Below, one piece after another: positions 9,025 to 16,980 of a stretch of DNA of 64,000 bases; within the stretch, counting starts at the first letter, position 1, and every line of letters begins with the position of its first letter. Position numbers and translations under genes: made by a program. The stretch is taken from contig NZ_PYAL01000004.1 of NCBI RefSeq assembly GCF_004121055.1, positions 310,001 through 374,000 of the forward strand, given 5' to 3'. Source of the DNA: Achromobacter aloeverae. Its GTDB lineage: Bacteria; Pseudomonadota; Gammaproteobacteria; Burkholderiales; Burkholderiaceae_B. Under the pieces are notes generated by a model. That model saw only the letters and a list, made by a program, of their open reading frames with translations, did not search any database and was not told where the DNA came from.

Positions 9025-9870
9025 CTATTCCCGGTTGCCGGTGCCCAGGAATTGGCTGGGCCGGCGCAGGGCCGGGTCGAAAGGGTTGATCTGGGCGCCC
9101 ATCAGTCGCGCTTCCTTGTGCAGCATCTCGACGATGAGCGGCAGGCGCTCGGGACTCATGCGCTCCGACGGCGCGGCCACGCTCAACGCAGCGACGGTTT
9201 CGCCGTTGCGGTCCTCGACCGGAACGGCCAGGCCGGAGATGCCCGGGAACAGTCCCGGGCCGCTGCTGAACACGTAGTTGGTCTCCAGGCATTCCTTGAT
9301 GCGCACCCGCATGGAGATCTCGTCGATGAAGCCCAGATGATGCAGCCGCGGGATGTTGAAGCGTATGACTTCCTCCCGTTCGGCGGCGGGCAGGCGCGCC
9401 AGCAGGATGAGGCCGGCCTGCCCCAGACCTAGCGGCACGCGGCCGCCGATATCACCCGAATGCGAACGCACCGGGAATGGGCCGTCGATGCGATCCAGGC
9501 AGACGGCGTCGAAGCCGTGTCGCACCAGGATGAAGATCGTGTCGTTGAGCATGCCGCACAGGCGCAGCATGGAAGGCCGGTAGACCTCCCGCAGGTTGGA
9601 GCGGAAGCGTCCCGAGGTGGCCGCCAGCGCATAGAAGGCGACGCTCAGTTGATAGGCCTTGCTGTTCGCAGGCTGCTCCACCACGTCTTCCTGCATCAAG
9701 GCCTGCAGTACGCGGTGCGTGGTGGCGGGCGCCTGGCCCGCCCGCGCGGCGATGTCGGTCAGGCGCAGCTTCTCGCCCTTGGCGTCCGCCAGCACCCGCA
9801 GCACCGAAAACGCCCGTTGCAATGCGCCGGGGGCGGCGCCTTCCGTCCCGCCGAGGTCTTCCTTCGCCAT
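9025..9870 (-). CDS. IclR-family transcription regulator
   Basis: 281 residues. The N-terminal winged helix (LQRAFSVLRVLAD, then TDIAARAGQAPATTHRVLQAL) and the C-terminal IclR effector domain (GLGQAGLILLA; GISGLAVPV) are both clear. It is transcribed away from the ABC transporter and dehydrogenase operon that starts at 10055, a common layout for a regulator that controls its divergent neighbour. Confidence 0.92.
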   Translation of the reverse strand: MAKEDLGGTEGAAPGALQRAFSVLRVLADAKGEKLRLTDIAARAGQAPATTHRVLQALMQEDVVEQPANSKAYQLSVAFYALAATSGRFRSNLREVYRPSMLRLCGMLNDTIFILVRHGFDAVCLDRIDGPFPVRSHSGDIGGRVPLGLGQAGLILLARLPAAEREEVIRFNIPRLHHLGFIDEISMRVRIKECLETNYVFSSGPGLFPGISGLAVPVEDRNGETVAALSVAAPSERMSPERLPLIVEMLHKEARLMGAQINPFDPALRRPSQFLGTGNRE

Positions 9871-10054
9871 GATCGGATTCCGTCAGTAAAAATTTATCGC
9901 TGATAATGGGTGGCTAAATTCTACTCTGCTGAAAAATACACAAAGAAATTCTCTTATACGGAAAACCCTAATTGCCGCTCCCATGGGCTGAAACCTAGAC
10001 TGGCCTTCGTCTTTCCACGGTTACTCCCGCCAAGACGCGGGAGGCAAGGCGCCC
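9871..10054. promoter_or_regulatory. divergent promoter region between iclR-type gene and ABC operon
   Basis: 184 bases, clearly AT-richer than the flanking genes at 9885-9970 (for example TAAAAATTTATC and AAATTCTACTCTGCTG). Promoters for both directions and the IclR operator should lie here. I could not define an exact operator. Confidence 0.5.
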
Positions 10055-11152
10055 ATGTCATTTCTGCGGCTGGAAAAAATCTCCAAGAGCTACGGCGACC
10101 TCCAGGTCGTGCGAGACCTCGACCTCAGTGTCGAGCAAGGCGAGTTCGTTTCCCTGCTGGGACCGTCGGGCTGCGGCAAGACCACCACCTTGCAGATGAT
10201 CGCGGGATTCGCCGATGTCACCCGTGGGCGGGTGGTCCTGGACGGCCGCGACATCACCTATGCCAAGCCCAATACGCGCGGCCTGGGCATCGTGTTCCAG
10301 AGTTATGCGCTGTTCCCCCACATGACCGTGCGCGACAATGTCGACTTCGGCCTCTTGATGCGCAAGGTCGCCAAGGCCGAGCGCGCCGAACGCGTGGCGC
10401 AAGCGCTGGCGCTGGTAAAGCTGGAAAAACATGCGGACCGCTATCCGCGCGAACTGTCCGGCGGCCAGCGCCAACGCGTGGCGCTGGCGCGCGCCCTGGT
10501 GATACGTCCGCCGGTGTTGCTGCTGGACGAGCCGCTCTCCAACCTGGACGCCAAGCTGCGCGAGGACATGCAGTACGAACTGCGCGCCATCCAGCGCAAG
10601 ACGGGCACCACCACCATCATGGTCACGCACGACCAGGCCGAGGCCCTGTCGATCAGCGACCGCATCGTCGTCATGCAGGACGGCCGGGCGACGCAAGTCG
10701 ACCAGCCCTACCGCATGTACGAGCATCCGCGCAGCGAGTTCATCTCCAACTTCGTCGGCAAATCCAATCTGCTGCGAGGGGCCGTGACACGGGCGGGCGT
10801 CGAAGCGGAAATCCGTTGCGGCGCCCTGGCATTGGCGGTGGACGGCACGGGCCTGCGCGCGGGCGACGAAGTGAAGGTATCGTTGCGGCCGGAAAAGCTG
10901 GTGCCCGTGGCCGCCGGCGCGGGCAAGCTGGATGCCATGGTTGCCGGCCGCTACTTCCTGGGCAGCCAGTGGATGTACGAAATGCAGACGCCGGTCGGCG
11001 CGCTGACCGTGCTCGCCCCCAACGACGGCAGCGCTCCCCACGACGACGGCGCGCGCATCGGCCTGGACTGGGCCGCCGGCGTGGTGCGTGTCCTGCCCGT
11101 GTCGGCGGGGCCGTGCGCTTCGGACGGTTCCCCTGTCGCGCCGGAGGCCTGA
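10055..11152 (+). CDS. ABC importer ATPase, PotA/FbpC type
   Basis: 365 residues. Walker A GPSGCGKTTT, signature LSGGQRQRVALARAL, Walker B LLLDEPLSNLD and switch VTHDQAEA are present, followed by a C-terminal TOBE-type regulatory domain. Start 10055 follows GGGAGGCAAGG. It energises import by the two permeases directly downstream, with the binding protein at 15889. The operon also encodes a flavin dehydrogenase, so the substrate is probably an amino acid derivative or opine-like compound rather than a polyamine. Confidence 0.93.
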   Translation: MSFLRLEKISKSYGDLQVVRDLDLSVEQGEFVSLLGPSGCGKTTTLQMIAGFADVTRGRVVLDGRDITYAKPNTRGLGIVFQSYALFPHMTVRDNVDFGLLMRKVAKAERAERVAQALALVKLEKHADRYPRELSGGQRQRVALARALVIRPPVLLLDEPLSNLDAKLREDMQYELRAIQRKTGTTTIMVTHDQAEALSISDRIVVMQDGRATQVDQPYRMYEHPRSEFISNFVGKSNLLRGAVTRAGVEAEIRCGALALAVDGTGLRAGDEVKVSLRPEKLVPVAAGAGKLDAMVAGRYFLGSQWMYEMQTPVGALTVLAPNDGSAPHDDGARIGLDWAAGVVRVLPVSAGPCASDGSPVAPEA

Positions 11153-11154
11153 AA

Positions 11155-12051
11155 ATGGGCGTTGGAACCACCACCACGTCCGCCGTCGTCCGCAACCGCC
11201 CGCCGCCTCGGCTGGACGGCCTGCCGGCCATCCTTGGCTCCATCCCGCTGACGCTGCTGTTCCTGACGCTGGTGCTGACGCCGTTGGGCCTGACCATCGT
11301 GCTGTCGTTCAACCCGTTCGACTACAACAAGGGCGTGCTGCCCGGCCATACGCTGGCGCACTACGCCATGGTGTTCAGCGATCCCTATTTTTTGGGGATA
11401 TTCTGGCGCACCTTCTGGATCGCCGGGCTGACGACGCTTATCTGCGTCCTCATCGGCGCACCGGAAGCCTACATCCTGTCGCGCATGCGCAAGCCGTGGC
11501 GGTCCATCTTCCTGCTGGTGGTGCTGTCGCCGCTGCTGGTCTCGCTGGTGGTACGGGCGTTCGGCTGGAGCATGCTGCTGGGCCCGGCCGGCCCGCTGGG
11601 CAAGGCCGCGCAGGCCTTGGGACTGGGGCCCTTGCTGTACACGCCCACCGCCATCATCGTCGCGCTGGTGCATGTGATGCTGCCGTTCATGGTGATTCCA
11701 GTGTGGACGTCCTTGCAGAAGCTGGATCCCGCCGTCGAACAGGCCGCCTACTCGCTCAATGCCCCACGCCTGCAGACGCTGCTGCGGGTGGTGCTGCCGC
11801 AGACCGCCCCCGGCATTCTTTCGGGCAGCCTGATCGTATTTGGCCTGAGCGCCAGCTCCTTCGCCATCCCGGCACTGCTGGGTGGCCGCCGCCTGAAGAT
11901 GGTCGCCACCATCGTCTATGACGAATTCCTCACCGAATTGAACTGGCCGCTCGGCGCGGCCATCGCCATCCTGCTGCTGGTGGCCAACGTGATCATCATG
12001 ATGGCCTACAACCGTGTCATCGAGCGCTCGTACCGGCGCAGCCTGGGTTGA
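11155..12051 (+). CDS. ABC importer permease, PotB type
   Basis: 298 residues with about six membrane segments. The EAA loop in the cytoplasmic half (EQAAYSLNAPRLQTLLRVVLP) is typical of the docking site for the ATPase. Start 11155 is two bases after the ATPase stop, so translation is coupled. It pairs with the next gene to form the heterodimeric channel. Confidence 0.9.
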   Translation: MGVGTTTTSAVVRNRPPPRLDGLPAILGSIPLTLLFLTLVLTPLGLTIVLSFNPFDYNKGVLPGHTLAHYAMVFSDPYFLGIFWRTFWIAGLTTLICVLIGAPEAYILSRMRKPWRSIFLLVVLSPLLVSLVVRAFGWSMLLGPAGPLGKAAQALGLGPLLYTPTAIIVALVHVMLPFMVIPVWTSLQKLDPAVEQAAYSLNAPRLQTLLRVVLPQTAPGILSGSLIVFGLSASSFAIPALLGGRRLKMVATIVYDEFLTELNWPLGAAIAILLLVANVIIMMAYNRVIERSYRRSLG

Positions 12052-12065
12052 CCGGAGGTCCGATC

Positions 12066-12860
12066 ATGCAAAAAAACGGTCCTGTCGCGCTGGCATTCAA
12101 TTGCCTGGTGGTGGCCTTCGTGCTGGCGCCGCTGGTCGTCGTCTGCCTGGTCGCCTTCACGCCGGCGTCCACGCTGACCATTCCCACCACGCAGTTTTCG
12201 CTGCGCTGGTTCCGCGCGGTGTTCGAGCACGCGGACTTCATGCAGTCGTTTCGCAACAGCCTGTGGCTGGCGACGCTGTCGGCCACGTTCTCCGTCTGCC
12301 TGGCGGTGCCGGCCGCCATCGCCATCACGCGCTACCGATTCATCGGCCGCGACCTGCTCAACGGGCTGTTCCTGTCGCCCTTGATGATTCCCCACCTGGT
12401 GCTGGGCGTGGCGCTGCTGCGCTTCTTCGCATTGATCGGCCAGACGGGCAGCTTCGCGTGGCTGGTGGTCAGCCATACCGTCATCGTCACGCCCTATGTG
12501 TTGCGCCTGGTGATCGGCGCGCTGGTCGGCTTCGATCGCTCCATCGAACACGCGGCGCTATCGCTGAACGCCAGCCGGGCCACCGTGTTCTGGCGCATGA
12601 CGCTGCCGCTGATCATCCCCGGCATCTCCGGCGGCTGGCTGCTGGCCTTCATCAACAGTTTCGACGAACTGACCATGTCGGTCTTCATCACGTCGCCCAC
12701 CACCATCACGTTGCCGGTGCGCATGTATATGTACGCCACCGAGTCCATCGACCCCATGATGGCGGCGGTCTCGGCGCTGGTCATTGCGCTGACGGCGTTG
12801 ACCATGTTGCTGCTGGACCGGGTCTATGGCCTGGACCGCGTGCTGGTGGGACAGAAATAG
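12066..12860 (+). CDS. ABC importer permease, PotC type
   Basis: 264 residues, six membrane segments, EAA loop EHAALSLNASRATVFWRMTLP. The start at 12066 follows CCGGAGG by 6 bases. Second permease of the Pot-type importer. Confidence 0.9.
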   Translation: MQKNGPVALAFNCLVVAFVLAPLVVVCLVAFTPASTLTIPTTQFSLRWFRAVFEHADFMQSFRNSLWLATLSATFSVCLAVPAAIAITRYRFIGRDLLNGLFLSPLMIPHLVLGVALLRFFALIGQTGSFAWLVVSHTVIVTPYVLRLVIGALVGFDRSIEHAALSLNASRATVFWRMTLPLIIPGISGGWLLAFINSFDELTMSVFITSPTTITLPVRMYMYATESIDPMMAAVSALVIALTALTMLLLDRVYGLDRVLVGQK

Positions 12861-12900
12861 CGCGGCCCCGCGGTCGCCTCGAGACAAAACCGGAATCATC

Positions 12901-13251
12901 ATGCCGATACTCAAACGCCTTGCCGAAACCGCGCGCGCGCCGGTGGCGTTCACCCTGGATGGCGCGCCGGTCCAGGCTCTGATGGGCGATACCGTATTGA
13001 CCGCGGTGCTGACGCATATCGACCATGTCCGCCGTTCCGAGTTCAGCGGCGGCGCGCGTGCCGGGTTCTGCATGATGGGGGCGTGCCAGGATTGCTGGAT
13101 GTTGCTGGAAGAGGGCGGGCGCGTCCGCGCCTGTTCGACGTTCATCGAGCCGGGGATGCGGCTATTGTCGCAATGGCCGGCTGCGTGGCGGACCGGGCAG
13201 CCCACCGCCACGGCTGCCGCGCCGGCCGCGGACGTGGAGGCGGGGTCATGA
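12901..13251 (+). CDS. [2Fe-2S] small subunit of opine/hydroxyproline-type dehydrogenase
   Basis: 116 residues. The cluster ligands are visible as GFCMMGACQDCW and a later cysteine in RACSTF, the pattern of the gamma subunit of D-hydroxyproline dehydrogenase, octopine/nopaline oxidase and sarcosine-oxidase-like enzymes. Its stop overlaps the next start (ATGA), consistent with a stoichiometric complex with the two flavoproteins that follow. Confidence 0.88.
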   Translation: MPILKRLAETARAPVAFTLDGAPVQALMGDTVLTAVLTHIDHVRRSEFSGGARAGFCMMGACQDCWMLLEEGGRVRACSTFIEPGMRLLSQWPAAWRTGQPTATAAAPAADVEAGS

Positions 13252-14723
13252 GCGCGACGCCACGCCCCAAGCGCGACGCCGGGGACCAGGTGGCGCAGCG
13301 ACAGGAGGGTAGTCCGGCCAGCGCCGGGCCCCAGCCCGTCATCATCGGCGCGGGTCCCGCCGGCATACGCGCGGCCGAGGCGCTGGTCGCGGCCGGCCTG
13401 CGCCCGCGCGTACTGGATGAGAGCCCCCGCGCCGGCGGCCAGATCTACCGGCAACCGCCAGCCGCGCCGGGCTACACGCGCACGCCGGCCACGCTGTACG
13501 GCTTCGAGCATCGCAAGGCGAGCACGCTGCACCGCCTGATGGCGCGGCTGGCGCCGTACATCGATTACGAGCCGAACTCGCTCGTATGGAATCTCGACAA
13601 CGGCGTGCTGGATGTCCTGCGCGACGGAGTGAGCCGGCAAGTGCCGTATCGCCAGCTGATCCTGGCGACGGGCGCCACCGATCGGGTGCTGCCCTTGCCG
13701 GGCTGGCTGACGCCAGGCGTCTACACGCTGGGTGGCTCACAGGTAGCCTTGAAGTACCAGGGCTGTGCCATCGGCAGCCAGGTGGTATTCATGGGCACCG
13801 GGCCGCTGCTGTACCTGGTCGCGTACCAGTACGCCAAGGCCGGCGCGCGCGTCGCCGCGGTGCTGGATACGTCGCGTTTTTCCGATCACGCCGCGGCCTT
13901 GCCGGGCCTGCTGCGCGCGCCGGTGCTGCTGGCCAAGGGCCTCTACTACATGGCGTGGCTACGTCGTCATGGAATCGTCCTGCACCAAGGCGTGCGGCCC
14001 TTGCGCGTGTTGGGCGACGGCCGGGTCGAGGCGGTGGAGTGCCGCACGGGCGACCGGACCTTGACCATCGCCTGCGACGCGCTGGGCTATGGCGTGGGTT
14101 TGCGATCCGAAACCCAGCTGGCCAGCTTGGCGGGGTGCCGGCATGCGTTCAATGCGCGGGACCGGGCGTGGCTGCCCACCCGTGACGCCGCGGGTCGCTC
14201 CTCGGTGCCTGGGGTGTACCTGGCCGGCGACGGCGCGGGAATCGCGGGTGCCGATGCCGCCGAGTTGTCGGGCGAACGCGCCGCGTTGGCGCTGCTGCAG
14301 GACATGCAACTGCCCGTCGATGGCCGCCGTATCCGTCATCTGGATGGCCGCCTGCTGCGGTGGCAGCGGATCCGCGACGCGCTGGAACGTGCTTTTCCTT
14401 TTCCCGAGGACTGGGCGGCGGACATCGCCGACGACGTCGTGGTGTGCCGCTGCGAGGAAATCCCCGCCGGCGCATTGCGCGCGTCGGTCGCCGGGCAGCA
14501 CTCGCGTGAACTGAATCGACTGAAGGCATTGACGCGCGTGGGCATGGGGCGTTGCCAGGGCCGCATGTGCGGCGCCGCGGCGGCCGAGGTGCTGGCGGGG
14601 GCTTGCGGGGTCGGCCCCGACCAGGTCGGGCGGTTGCGGCCGCAGCCGCCGGTCAAGCCGGTGCCCGTGCACATGATCGTGGAGGCTTCCAGCTTCGCGC
14701 CCGAAACGGGAGGCCAGCCCTGA
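13248..14723 (+). CDS. FAD/NAD(P)-dependent oxidoreductase, alpha subunit with BFD-type Fe-S domain
   Basis: 491 residues. N-terminal dinucleotide fold (IIGAGPAGIRAAEAL), a second fold near 170-200 (VVFMGTGPLLYL), FAD-binding GVYLAGDGAGIAGAD, and a C-terminal cysteine cluster (CRCEEI, then CQGRMC) as in the alpha subunit of opine and hydroxyproline dehydrogenases. Works with the small Fe-S subunit and the DAO-type subunit; probably oxidises a secondary amine at the inner membrane or cytosol. Overlaps the next gene by one base (TGATG). Confidence 0.9.
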   Translation: MSATPRPKRDAGDQVAQRQEGSPASAGPQPVIIGAGPAGIRAAEALVAAGLRPRVLDESPRAGGQIYRQPPAAPGYTRTPATLYGFEHRKASTLHRLMARLAPYIDYEPNSLVWNLDNGVLDVLRDGVSRQVPYRQLILATGATDRVLPLPGWLTPGVYTLGGSQVALKYQGCAIGSQVVFMGTGPLLYLVAYQYAKAGARVAAVLDTSRFSDHAAALPGLLRAPVLLAKGLYYMAWLRRHGIVLHQGVRPLRVLGDGRVEAVECRTGDRTLTIACDALGYGVGLRSETQLASLAGCRHAFNARDRAWLPTRDAAGRSSVPGVYLAGDGAGIAGADAAELSGERAALALLQDMQLPVDGRRIRHLDGRLLRWQRIRDALERAFPFPEDWAADIADDVVVCRCEEIPAGALRASVAGQHSRELNRLKALTRVGMGRCQGRMCGAAAAEVLAGACGVGPDQVGRLRPQPPVKPVPVHMIVEASSFAPETGGQP

Positions 14724-15892
14724 TGGAACGCATCGATACCGAGGTCGCCATTATTGGCGGCGGCATCATCGGCGCCAGCGCGGCCTTGTTCCTGCGGCGC
14801 AGGGGCGTGCCGGTGACACTGCTGGAGGCCGGGCTGTGCGGCGCCAAGGCCAGCGGCGTGAACTACGGCGGCGTGCGCCGCCAGGGGCGGCCCGTCGCGC
14901 AGATGCCGCTCACGCGGCGGGCACACGAACTCTGGGGGCAGCTGCCGGCGCTTATCGGCACCGATGGCGAGTATGTGCGGTCCGGCCATCTGAAGCTGGC
15001 GCGTACCGAAGTCGACATGGCCGCGCTGGAGAGCTATCGCCAGGCTACGCGCGGCCATGGCATGCACCTGCGCATGCTGAGCCGCGCGGACCTGGACCGG
15101 CACTATGGCTGGCTGGGTGACGAGGTGATCGGCGGGTCCTTTTGCCCGGACGACGGCCATGCCAATCCCAGGCTGGTCTCGCCGGCGTTCGCGCGCGCGG
15201 CGTTGGCGGCGGGCGCGGTGCTGCGCGAATCCTCGCCGGTGACCAGCGCCCTGCATGACGGCAGGCGTTTCATCCTGCGAGCGGGTACGGCGCTGGAAGT
15301 GACATCGTCCTTCCTGCTGAATTGCGCGGGCGCCTGGGCGGGACATTTCGCCGCTGCGTTCGGAGAGGCGGTGCCCGAGACCTCGATACATCCGCTGATG
15401 ATGGTGACCGAGCCCCTGCCGCTGTTCATGGACGTCAGCCTGGGCATGCAGGGTGGCGGCATCTATGCGCGCCAGGTGGCGCGCGGCAATTGCGTGATCG
15501 GCGGCGGCCGCGGCGTATCGTCCGACCCGGATTTCGCAAGGCCCGGCCGGGAGGCCGTGCAGGCCTTGCTGGCCAACGCGGCCGCCTTGCTGCGCCCTTT
15601 GCGCGGGGCGCACGTCATCCGCTTCTGGAGTGGCGTGGAAGGCAGCATGCCAGACCACAATCCCGTGCTTGGCCCCAGCATCACCACGCCTGGGCTGTTC
15701 CACGCGTTTGGCCTGTCCGGCGCGGGCTTCCAGGTGGGGCCGGCGATCGGCGAAGTGCTGTCGCAGCTGGTGGTCGACGGCCACACCAACATTCCCATCG
15801 ATGCATTCCGCATCGACCGGTACGCGGCCCCCGCTCATGAGGCCGCCGGTTCCGGTCATACGTTCCGTGAGCAAACGCTGGAGGCATCATGA
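14723..15892 (+). CDS. FAD-dependent amine oxidoreductase, beta subunit (DAO family)
   Basis: 389 residues. FAD-binding fold IIGGGIIGASAALFL at the N-terminus, and the DAO C-terminal motif FGLSGAGFQVGPAIGE. In three-subunit opine/hydroxyproline dehydrogenases this subunit holds the substrate site. Overlaps both neighbours by a few bases, so the four genes 12901-16980 are tightly coupled. The substrate is not identifiable by eye. Confidence 0.9.
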   Translation: MERIDTEVAIIGGGIIGASAALFLRRRGVPVTLLEAGLCGAKASGVNYGGVRRQGRPVAQMPLTRRAHELWGQLPALIGTDGEYVRSGHLKLARTEVDMAALESYRQATRGHGMHLRMLSRADLDRHYGWLGDEVIGGSFCPDDGHANPRLVSPAFARAALAAGAVLRESSPVTSALHDGRRFILRAGTALEVTSSFLLNCAGAWAGHFAAAFGEAVPETSIHPLMMVTEPLPLFMDVSLGMQGGGIYARQVARGNCVIGGGRGVSSDPDFARPGREAVQALLANAAALLRPLRGAHVIRFWSGVEGSMPDHNPVLGPSITTPGLFHAFGLSGAGFQVGPAIGEVLSQLVVDGHTNIPIDAFRIDRYAAPAHEAAGSGHTFREQTLEAS

Positions 15893-16980
15893 TGACGACA
15901 GACACCCATCGCGGCCATGGGGTTCGCAATCCCGTGCGCACGCTGGCCTGCAAGTGGCTGGCAGGACTCCTGGCCACGACGGCGCTGTCCGCCGGCGCCA
16001 TGGCGCAACAGAAAACACTCTATGTGGGCATGAACGGCGGCGACATGGAACGGGCCTTCACCCAGCATGTTTTTCCCGCTTTCGAGAAAGCCAACAACGT
16101 CAAGATCGTCGTCGTGCCTGGCACGTCGACGGAAGTGCTGGCCAAGGCCCAGGCGTTCAAGGACAAGCCGCAAATGCACGTCATGTTCCTGGACGACGGC
16201 GTGATGTCGCGCGCCATCTCCATGGGCCTGTGCGAGAAGATCCAGGACGGCGCGGTACTGCGGCAGCTGTATCCCGCCGCGGTGATGAAGGACGGCATGG
16301 CGGCCGGTATCGACACGGGCATGACGGGCCTGGGCTACAACACCCATATCTTCAAGGACAAGGGTTGGGCCCCGCCCACGTCGTGGATGGACCTGGCCGA
16401 TCCCAAGTACAAGGGCAAGGTCGTTTTCCAATCGGCCGCCAGCAGCACCTTCGGCCTGCATGCCTTCCTGATGTTCAACCGCATCCAGGGCGGCAAGGAC
16501 CAGAACGTCGAACCGGGCTTCGGCAAGTGGAGTTCGACCATCGGGCCCAACGTGCTGGAATACATCACCAATTCCGCCAAGCTGGCGGAGATGATCCAGT
16601 CCGACGAGGCCGCGATCTTCCCGCTGACGCCGACCGCCATCGCGCGCCTGAAGAAGCGTGGCATCCCGGTGGAATACGCGCAGCCCAAGGAAGGCTCGGT
16701 AATCCTGGTGGTGGGCGAGTGCGTGGTGGCGAAGAACTCGGAACCGGAACTGTCGCAGAAGCTGGCCGCCTACCTGCTGTCCAGGGAGGCGCAGGAAGCG
16801 GCGCTGGAGTATGGCGGCCACTTCCCGTCCAACCGCGACGTCAAGGGCACGGGTGACAATGTCGCGGTGCTGAAGCAGTTCCAGGACTACATGGCGAACG
16901 CCAAGGTCCTGGACTGGGACGCCATCAATGCCACCCGGCCCGCGTTCAACGCGCGCTGGAACCGGGTGATGGAGCGCTAG
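15889..16980 (+). CDS. periplasmic substrate-binding protein of Pot-type ABC importer
   Basis: 363 residues with a signal peptide (ACKWLAGLLATTALSAGAMAQ). The body resembles spermidine/putrescine and iron(III) binding proteins (GTSTEVLAKAQAFKDK; YNTHIFKDKGW). It is the last gene of the operon, overlapping the flavoprotein gene by four bases. Its stop codon shares CTAG with the stop of the convergent aas-like gene, so no space is left for a terminator between them. Confidence 0.9.
   Translation: MMTTDTHRGHGVRNPVRTLACKWLAGLLATTALSAGAMAQQKTLYVGMNGGDMERAFTQHVFPAFEKANNVKIVVVPGTSTEVLAKAQAFKDKPQMHVMFLDDGVMSRAISMGLCEKIQDGAVLRQLYPAAVMKDGMAAGIDTGMTGLGYNTHIFKDKGWAPPTSWMDLADPKYKGKVVFQSAASSTFGLHAFLMFNRIQGGKDQNVEPGFGKWSSTIGPNVLEYITNSAKLAEMIQSDEAAIFPLTPTAIARLKKRGIPVEYAQPKEGSVILVVGECVVAKNSEPELSQKLAAYLLSREAQEAALEYGGHFPSNRDVKGTGDNVAVLKQFQDYMANAKVLDWDAINATRPAFNARWNRVMER

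Noticed and set aside
9910-10054. Plus-strand open frame upstream of and continuing through the ABC ATPase into the permease frame
   Set aside because: It only merges a shadow frame of the ATPase with the true permease; the permease starts at 11155.
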